Assembly: GCA_963675135.1 (NCBI GenBank)
Contig: OY776125.1
Coordinates: 63,067,441-63,131,440 of the forward strand
Origin: Galeopsis tetrahit
Lineage: Eukaryota > Streptophyta > Magnoliopsida > Lamiales > Lamiaceae
DNA: 64,000 bases
Direction: 5' to 3'
Position 1 is the first letter of the stretch; each line of letters begins with the position of its first letter. Shown in pieces: positions 57,850-64,000 of this stretch. A model generated the notes under the pieces. The model saw nothing but the letters and a program-made list of their open reading frames with translations, was not told the DNA's origin and did not search any database. Both the position numbers and the translations under genes were made by a program.

Positions 57850-58657
57850 TTATAGACTTTAGTTAGGTAGTTAACAGTTTGTGTAACTAACCATCAAACT
57901 AACTCTTAACAGTTTCTTGTAACTTCCTTGTAACCAACTCTTATAACTTCCAAGTAACTAACTTCAATTCTCTTTTAAGCCAGTCTTTATCTTCAATCAT
58001 ATATTACTTCCTTCAAATAAGCTTTCCAAACTTATTCCTCAATACAGTAAAATACCCTTCTCAGTATTTACTGTTCTCATGTACTTGTAACCAACTCTTC
58101 TAACTTCCAAGTAACCAACTCTTCTAACTTCCAAGTAACTCAAGTACTCTTCTCATTCTTTTGTACTTAGCTTCTTCAGAGTATAACTTCAGAATACTTC
58201 TTCAATACTTCAATATCTTCTGAGTCTTCATTCTACTCTTCTCAGCTGCAGTCTTCTTGCTCCAGAGTAGTCTTCTTAGTAGTCTTTTGACTACAATCTA
58301 GTCTTCTGATCTTGACTAGTCTTCTCATATCTAACTTTGTTGTTTTACATTACAATACAATACAAACTTACAAATATAAAACCTATCAATACTTCAACTG
58401 AACTATATACAGTAGAGTATTTCTAAGCTTATACTATAAGTTGTCTATACAATCATTACTTCAGCTTAGTTCCTAACAGTTAGAATATTTTACTTCATAT
58501 AACATATATGATCACTAAACTCTGGTTTGATGACTTCTCAAGATGACTTAGTTAAGATGACTTCTACCACATATATTATTAACTTTAAGTTATTTTTTGG
58601 CCATCAAAACATATTATCATCACTTAGGAATTTATTTATAGGATTCATATCCCAACA
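57850..58657 (-). repeat. Truncated LTR distantly related to the A family
   Basis: Ends ATATCCCAACA at 58657 after a 'ggccatcaaaac' block, exactly as A-family LTRs do, and has a TATA box in minus sense near 57850-57858. TC-rich microrepeats (AGTCTTCT) fill the middle, and a 24-bp unit is duplicated at 58091-58138. The downstream (U5) half is absent. Confidence 0.6.
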
Positions 58658-59023
58658 GGTCATTATGCTAATGAATGTGCCAACACCTTACTAAAAAAAA
58701 AAAAACTTAATTTCAGTGCTACTTTAAGTGATGAGTCTGATGTTGAGAATGATCCTGAAAAAGATATTGAAAAAGCTTTCTCTGCAAGGATTGAATATGA
58801 TGATACTTTTGATGATGATGAGGATGATTATTACGATGTGAGGACAAATGAACCATCATTTGAAGAATCACTGACTAATAATACTCCAGAATTTAATTGT
58901 TTCACAAGTTTTGTCTCATAAGCAGGTACATCAAGTAAAGCAGGTTTATCCAGAAGTGATACTGACATTCAAGACTTATCCAAAATACTCCGACAATATG
59001 AGAATGATTTTATAAAATAGTTA
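58658..59023 (+). pseudogene. Copia gag scrap (end of zinc knuckle and acidic tail)
   Basis: Starts inside a knuckle (GHYANECANTL), then an acidic tail (LSDESDVENDPEKDIEK), with a stop near 58918 and another near 59020. It belongs to a further copia element. The LTR end at 58657 abuts it. Confidence 0.65.
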
Positions 59024-59092
59024 ATACCATATCTCTGATTTTAATGTTTTATTTCTTTGTACAATATGAGAATGATTTTCCTCCGACAACAG

Positions 59093-62000
59093 TTTTGTAG
59101 AGATCATGGCTCCTGTATTTTCTCGAGATGTGTGGCGTTGTGTGTGGCATATGATTCAGGTATTGTTTTGGAGCATTTAGATCCTCAAATTACTATCTTA
59201 TACACTATTATATATTGGAGAAAAAAACTATTTACGTCCCATAACTTTTACCTTTTTTGAAAAACATCCCAAAATAGTTAAAATTTTAATTTACGTCCCA
59301 TAACTTTTTCAATTGCTTAATTTAAGTCCAATTTTCACTAGAAATCCCCAAATTTATGTTAATGGGACGTAAATTGAGCAATTAAAGAAGTTATGGGACG
59401 TAAATTAAATTTTTAATTAAAATGGAACGTTATGCGAAAAAGATAAAAATATTCAATAAATGTGTACAATTCACTATAAAATTAATGTAGTTTATGTTAT
59501 ACAATCAAATAAAAAAAATAATTCATAAATTCACAAATTAATTAATTATTATACAAATCAATGAATTATTTTTTTTATTTGATTGTATAACATAAACTAC
59601 ATTAATTTTATAGTGAATTGTACACATTTGTTGAATATTTTTATCATTTTCGCATAACGTCCCATTTTAATTAAAAATTTAATTTACGTCCCATAACTTC
59701 TTCAATTGCTCAATTTACGTCCCATTTACATAAATTTGGGGATTTTTAGCAAAAATTGGACGTAAATTAAGCAATTGAAAAAGTTATGGGACGTAAATTA
59801 AAATTTTATCTTTTTTGGGACGTTTTTCAAAAAAGGTAAAAGTTACGGGACGTAAATAATTTTTTTCTCTATATATTGATTGGTTTTGATATTAAAATTT
59901 GTAGAATGATTTAGTACATGGATGGGGTCTTGACTTTGCCCTCCAAAGATGCGTTGAGGTCAGTTTTATCCATCATTTTTTCCATCAAAATACATTTTTT
60001 TCCTTAAGTTCTACATGTTTTGATTTTTTTCATATGCATTTTTTTACTTTGAAATTAGTTTTCTATTTTTACAAAATTCCGTGTTTTTATCTTTTTACCA
60101 GTATATAAATATAACTCATCCAGACTGAAAATAATGATATTTTTAGGCAGTGATTATAATTTTGAATACGAAAAACTGAGATAGTGATAATGTCTGATCA
60201 TAAGTGTCATGTCTTTAATTTAGGTGGAAAACAAAACATATGTTTGCAAGTAAAATGACTAAAATAGTGAGTTTTATAAATATACAAGAAAATTTTCAAA
60301 GTAAAAAAACTTGAAAGAACAAGAATCAAAATTAGTACAATTTAAAGGTATTCACACCTACTTTATATAATAATTGTTATGTTTTGTTTATTTTAGTCTG
60401 CTCATGAAAAAATTGGAGTTGTAGACGCGCAGTGGATTGTTCATCAAACTCTTCCTTCACTAGGAAAACAGGTAGAATACATATAAATAACTCACTCACT
60501 CATGTGATTCATTATATTTAGGACTCGTTCGTTTAGTAGATTTAATTAGAGGGTGAGTTAGGTATGTAAATCCGCCCCAAACCACCGTAACTATGAGTTA
60601 TGGTGAGTTAACTACATATCTAACTCACTCTCTAAATTCTTCGAGCAAACGAGCCATAACACGCTCTCTATTTTCTTTTTTATTTGTTTTTGTGATAGGG
60701 GGAAGCAGAAAATGGAAAAGCTCCATGGCAAGGGGTATGTAGTCTAATCATGTGTTTTGTTAATGTGATTGCATTCCCTTTTTACAACCAACATGGATTA
60801 ATTACTACTTCCTCCATTTCACGATATGTAATACCCGTAATTTTTAAATATAGATATATAAGCATATATTTAATTATTTATGTGAGATAAATATTCAAAT
60901 CTCATTTAAATTTAAACTCAGGCTTTTAAGATTTTAAACTCTAGTTTTCATCTCAACTCCAAACCCGATTTTAAAATACATATATATTAGATGTTGTCCT
61001 AAATTTTTCCTAACACGATCATAATTTCTAAAGCAAGTTTTCTGCTCCTTAAACACGGTATTTCTTTTCCACTCATTTCATTAATTTATTTTATGTTGCC
61101 GTCGAGCTAATCAAACTTTTAAACTATCTAAAATCTAATTTTCACTAGTAAGTTTTATATACTGTAGTACATAAATTATTCCCCTCTCTCATTATGTGCG
61201 TGTGTAGGTATATATGTGTATGTGAGTTAGTGATTTTATATTGGTTTGTAAGTAGAAGACATTAAAGCAGTGTATACATAAATCATTAGGTTAATTGGAA
61301 CGGTTGGGATCAATAAAATTTAATATTTTTTAATGGTAAGTAGTGAGTTATTGAATTATACTTATTAAATTTGTTCTAAGAAATTTAATTAGAATTATTG
61401 TTATACCTGGAATTATTTTTTTAAATAGATTTAATTTATTGTTAGGCGACGGTTATCGTGAGGAATAGACTATAACACTTTTGCATTCATTTCATCCACG
61501 ACATACATTTTGAGGTGGGGTTTTTCTAATTCATTACTTATCTCTACCGTGGTTAGTAGAGCAAGTTGTTCATTGTTAAATGTTTTACGTGATATGTTTT
61601 ACGTGATATGTTGGATGTGTCTGTTATGTGTTATGTTCCATATTATTCCATGTTATGAAATCAGATAGCTAGGGACTAGTTCACGGGTCCGGGACCATAT
61701 AAGTTGTCCTCGAGAATCACCAGGGTCATTAAAATGGCTTTGGCAAGGCTCGCAGTGCTCAGTCAGTTTAGTATGTGGCAATGTTCTCATGTTTGCATTG
61801 ATGTGTTTAACTATCTGTTTAATATTTAACTGTGAACAGCTGGGCCCCACTGAGTGTGCTTGCATACTCACCCCTTCATATTAACATTTTAGGTTAAAAG
61901 GAGTTGATGGCGAGGAGGAGCAGTGGATGACGATCTATTAATATTTAGTAAAGTAATTAAGTTATTTCATTTCATGTATTAAACTTTTTATGAGATTTTG

Positions 62001-62548
62001 AAACTTGATTCAATTAATATTCTAGATTTATTTTAAGTTGCAATTTATTAATATTCATCGAGTCTTCCGCTGTTATTCAAGTATTTTTACTTTTAAATAA
62101 GTTCGAAAGTTCTATTTCTTTAGCAAAAAATTTTAGTTCATGCCCCTTTATTTTAAAATTATCAAGTATTTTCGTAAAATCTACTTTTATGAAAAATGGG
62201 GCGTGACACGATACCTTTTATACTTTCTTTCTCGAAATGTTCTACAATATCTTTCACACCTTTACAATATTCAATATTTTACATAAAATGTCATTGTTTT
62301 TTAATCTATATAAAATTATCCCTCAAAACTATTTATTATTATATTTTTTAAAAAAGTGTGTCTAATTATCTAAGAAATGTATTTCGAGATGGAGGGAGTA
62401 ACAATTAAAAAAAAAATTAACTCTCATCTGATTTGTTTAGGTGAGGCAGAGATGTAGACAAGAGTGGGACATGTTCAGAAATCGAATGGAGAATGCTGAG
62501 AAATTTTATTACAAGTCCATTGGAATCAACTTCACAGCTCATACATAG
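59093..62548 (+). CDS. DUF707 family protein, last five exons
   Basis: Exons 59093-59159 (FVEIMAPVFSRDVWRC...), 59905-59958 (NDLVHGWGLDFALQRCVE), 60397-60471 (SAHEKIGVVDAQWIVHQ...), 60699-60734 (GEAENGKAPWQG) and 62441-62548 (VRQRCRQEWDMFRNR..., stop TAG 62546-62548). All have AG acceptors and, where needed, GT donors, and they join in frame without stops. The sequence is the conserved C-terminal half of the plant DUF707 family (PF05212, sometimes called lysine-ketoglutarate reductase trans-splicing related). These are usually Golgi/secretory proteins with an N-terminal anchor; their biochemistry is unknown. The upstream exons are not in the 59 kb to the left, so either the gene is truncated or the nest lies in a giant intron. 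Introns hold three MITEs and a solo LTR. Confidence 0.88.
59218..59869. mobile_element. 652-bp foldback MITE, Mutator type (TSD TATATATTG)
   Basis: Two long arms (GAGAAAAAAACTATTTACG... and its complement) form a near-perfect palindrome over the whole element. Exact 9-bp duplications TATATATTG flank it (59209-59217, 59870-59878), fitting a Mutator-type MITE. It is located in a DUF707 intron. No coding. Confidence 0.9.
60521..60655. mobile_element. 135-bp MITE-like inverted repeat
   Basis: Left arm GGACTCGTTCGTTT and on to GAGTTAGGTATGTA; right arm on the minus strand GGCTCGTTTGCTCG and on to GAGTTAGATATGTA. Target duplication is not clear. It lies in a DUF707 intron. Confidence 0.6.
60808..62398. 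mobile_element. Stowaway-type MITE split by a solo LTR
   Basis: Left end TA-CTTCCTCCATTTC, right end (minus) TA-CTCCCTCCATCTC: Stowaway (Tc1/mariner) ends with a TA duplication. Without the inserted LTR the MITE is about 200 bp. It lies in the last DUF707 intron. Confidence 0.75.
60827..62208 (+). mobile_element. Solo LTR (1382 bp), TSD CGATA, probably Ty3/gypsy
   Basis: TGTAATACCCG to GGGCGTGACA, flanked by CGATA (60822-60826 and 62209-62213). No internal sequence. The ends TGTAATACCC/GTGACA and the 'gcatactcacccc' block near the 3' end resemble gypsy LTRs of dicots; the superfamily is an inference. Orientation is tentative. Confidence 0.8.
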
Positions 62549-62985
62549 TACATGCATAGGAATATGGGTGATAATCCTAATTAACAAAACAAGTATTTTG
62601 CTCAGAATTGAATTGTATGCATTTACTCGTGAGAAACATTTCTTAATACATTGTAATTATAGTGCAGATAAAACTTAGACAATTACCAAATGAACCTTGA
62701 TTTGATATAATTACTAAATACCTTATTAGCTAATTAAATGACCAACAACTTTGAGACCTATGGATGTTGGCGGTTCCCATTGCTTGATATATAGGACAGC
62801 AAGTTGGTTGCCACTAGAAAAAAAAAAAAAAAAAGAAGAAAGAAAGAAAGAAAGAAAGGAGATTTAGAGACCGTTACGGCCTTTAAACTTAAAGACAGAT
62901 TTTAAAACGATTTTCTATCCATGTCTATTTACTAGTGTCTAATGTTAGAAAAGACACAGTTTGTTTTTCTCTAATGTCCATGACC
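62549..62985. other. DUF707 3' flank with an A-run and GAAA microsatellite
   Basis: An A-run from 62818 leads into (GAAA)n up to about 62860. No further gene. Presumed 3' UTR of the DUF707 gene directly after the stop. Confidence 0.55.
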
Positions 62986-63063
62986 CGTTTTGTATCCGGG
63001 TCAAGAAACCGTTACTAATTCAGTATCTATTTAGAATCGATTTCTTGACCCGGATACAAAACG
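62986..63063. repeat. Perfect 23-bp hairpin
   Basis: 62986-63008 (CGTTTTGTATCCGGGTC plus AAGAAA) is the exact reverse complement of 63041-63063. Loop of 32 bp. Possibly the end of a small inverted-repeat transposon. Nothing coding. Confidence 0.75.
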
Positions 63064-63312
63064 CCTCTAAACGATGGACGGTCCGTTTCCCAACCCCACC
63101 ACACAAACCCCCATATCCGACCTGAGCCGAATATAATCATATTTCGAGATGTGGATATTCGAACCGACCCCAAACGTGTATACGACCCCACCCGCACCGA
63201 CCTGACCCGACCCCCATACCCGACCCAAACCGACCCCGACACCCTCCCACATACCCTACCCACAATCATCCCCTTCATCATCATCTTAAGTTTAAAGACT
63301 AAAATAAATATG
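63064..63312. repeat. CCGAC/ACCCG-rich low-complexity DNA
   Basis: Irregular repeats of ACCCGACC-like units, about 63090-63260. Open frames here are by-products of the repeat. Confidence 0.6.
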
Positions 63313-64000
63313 TGTTGGTCCTCTAAGGAGTATGACACAAGTGTATGGGGTTGGGGGGGGGGGGGGGAATGCACTTGTTTATTCAAATTTCTTTTTCAAC
63401 AAGATTGACCTTTCAGGAGAGTTGTCTGACAACTTCTCTAAGAGATAACTTTAATAGATAATCAACCTACTGAAAACTATGAAGTAATCAGTTGGACAAC
63501 TATCTAAATAAGTTGATTTGTGCGGAATGTGGTTGGCCATTTAACATAGAAAAACTCCTTGTTAATTCTGAAAACAGTGTTATCAGGGACGTTGTCCAAA
63601 ACAGTTTTTCTTAACTTTTAAAAGATAACTCTTTCTAATATAATTTTGAGTGCAGTGTATGTGTATGATCAATTGCAATAAGTAAGAGACACAACAAGTT
63701 ATAGTGGTTCAGAGACTCAAGCTCCTACATCAACTTTCCCTGATTTAACATGATACTTCATTATCTCCCGGAATTAGCTTGTTTTATAGTGTTAAGGTGC
63801 ACTGATCAACAACACTATCCTTAGTGCATTGATCCCTAGGATTTCAGAGTCCTAGTGCTCAACTTCTCTAAGTTAAAGCCGTGTTTTTCTCTTAACAACC
63901 TTTAACTCCTCCCTTCTACAATAAACTCTATTTCTCTAAGAGGTAAGGGTTTGAGGTTTGGTTCCAACTAAGTGAGATATCCTTTACAATGAGAACAATG
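63313..64000 (-). repeat. B-family LTR, running off the right edge
   Basis: Starts TGTTGGTCC and matches the U5 and R parts of the LTRs at 29698 and 49603, including the hairpin (63337-63345 with 63370-63378) around a 15-G run. No primer-binding site lies to its left, so it is a solo LTR or the 3' LTR of a minus-strand element beyond the window. Confidence 0.85.

Noticed and set aside
63027..63408. ORFs of 61-119 codons on both strands in the ACCCG-rich DNA
   Set aside because: They are by-products of low-complexity repeats and the G-run; no plausible protein.
1..64000. CRISPR arrays, bacterial operons, rRNA or tRNA genes
   Set aside because: None seen. Repeats are LTRs, MITEs and microsatellites, and tRNA similarity is limited to the primer-binding sites.

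Overview
This window is plant nuclear DNA, most likely from a eudicot. It holds LTR retrotransposons primed by initiator tRNA-Met, a plant LINE with a C-terminal RNase H, a Stowaway-type MITE, a Mutator-like element carrying gene pieces, a degraded PPR gene and the last exons of an intron-rich DUF707 gene. I cannot name the species. About 51 kb of the 64 kb is a nest of retrotransposons inserted into one another, and I found no intact host gene in it. Letters A-G name elements in this report only.

Positions 1-51880, the nest. The outer layers lie on the minus strand. Element G (LTR start at 51405) was hit by element F (LTR 49603-51330, gag 46996-49464). F's gag was hit by a plus-strand LINE (32417-34051 and 45401-46995), and the LINE was split by element E (34052-45400, plus). 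A later deletion fused the LINE 5' side to the downstream extra ORF of F (31329-32416). That ORF was hit by element B (5' LTR 29698-31328, gag 27087-29558, pol 24610-27086, extra ORF in pieces down to about 546). B was then invaded four times: by element C (LTR 22904-24609 plus gag start, rest deleted), by a solo LTR (19015-20695, TSD CCCTT), by element A (4141-18249, TSD CTTGC), and by an LTR running off the left edge (1 to about 545). A is almost intact: its two 1430-bp LTRs differ at five positions by eye and its genes carry only two nonsense codons.

Element biology. A/E and B/F are two related copia families resembling the Sirevirus lineage: long gag with zinc knuckle and coiled coil, pol in the order protease-integrase-RT-RNase H, and a very large extra ORF between pol and the 3' LTR. 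Shared, less expected features are an in-frame stop between gag and pol, a hairpin with a C-rich loop just upstream of the primer-binding site whose stem covaries between families, and a TATA-like box plus pyrimidine-rich leader about 120-130 bp ahead of the extra ORF. In A and E there is also a 48-codon small ORF between pol and the extra ORF. The extra protein shows no signal peptide or membrane span, so calling it an envelope protein is not supported by the sequence.

Positions 51880-64000. A 3.4-kb Pack-MULE-like transposon (52053-55471, long terminal inverted repeats, 8-bp TSD) carries exons resembling plastid 3-oxoacyl-ACP reductase and a CDCA7-type zinc finger. A 203-bp LINE copy sits in one of the reductase exons. 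After it come a PPR pseudogene, unidentified exon-like remnants, an LTR fragment, a gag scrap, and five clean 3' exons of a DUF707 gene (59093-62548). The DUF707 introns hold a 652-bp foldback MITE, a 135-bp MITE and a Stowaway MITE that is itself split by a solo LTR. The right edge is a perfect 23-bp hairpin, CCGAC-like low-complexity DNA and the start of another B-family LTR (63313-64000).
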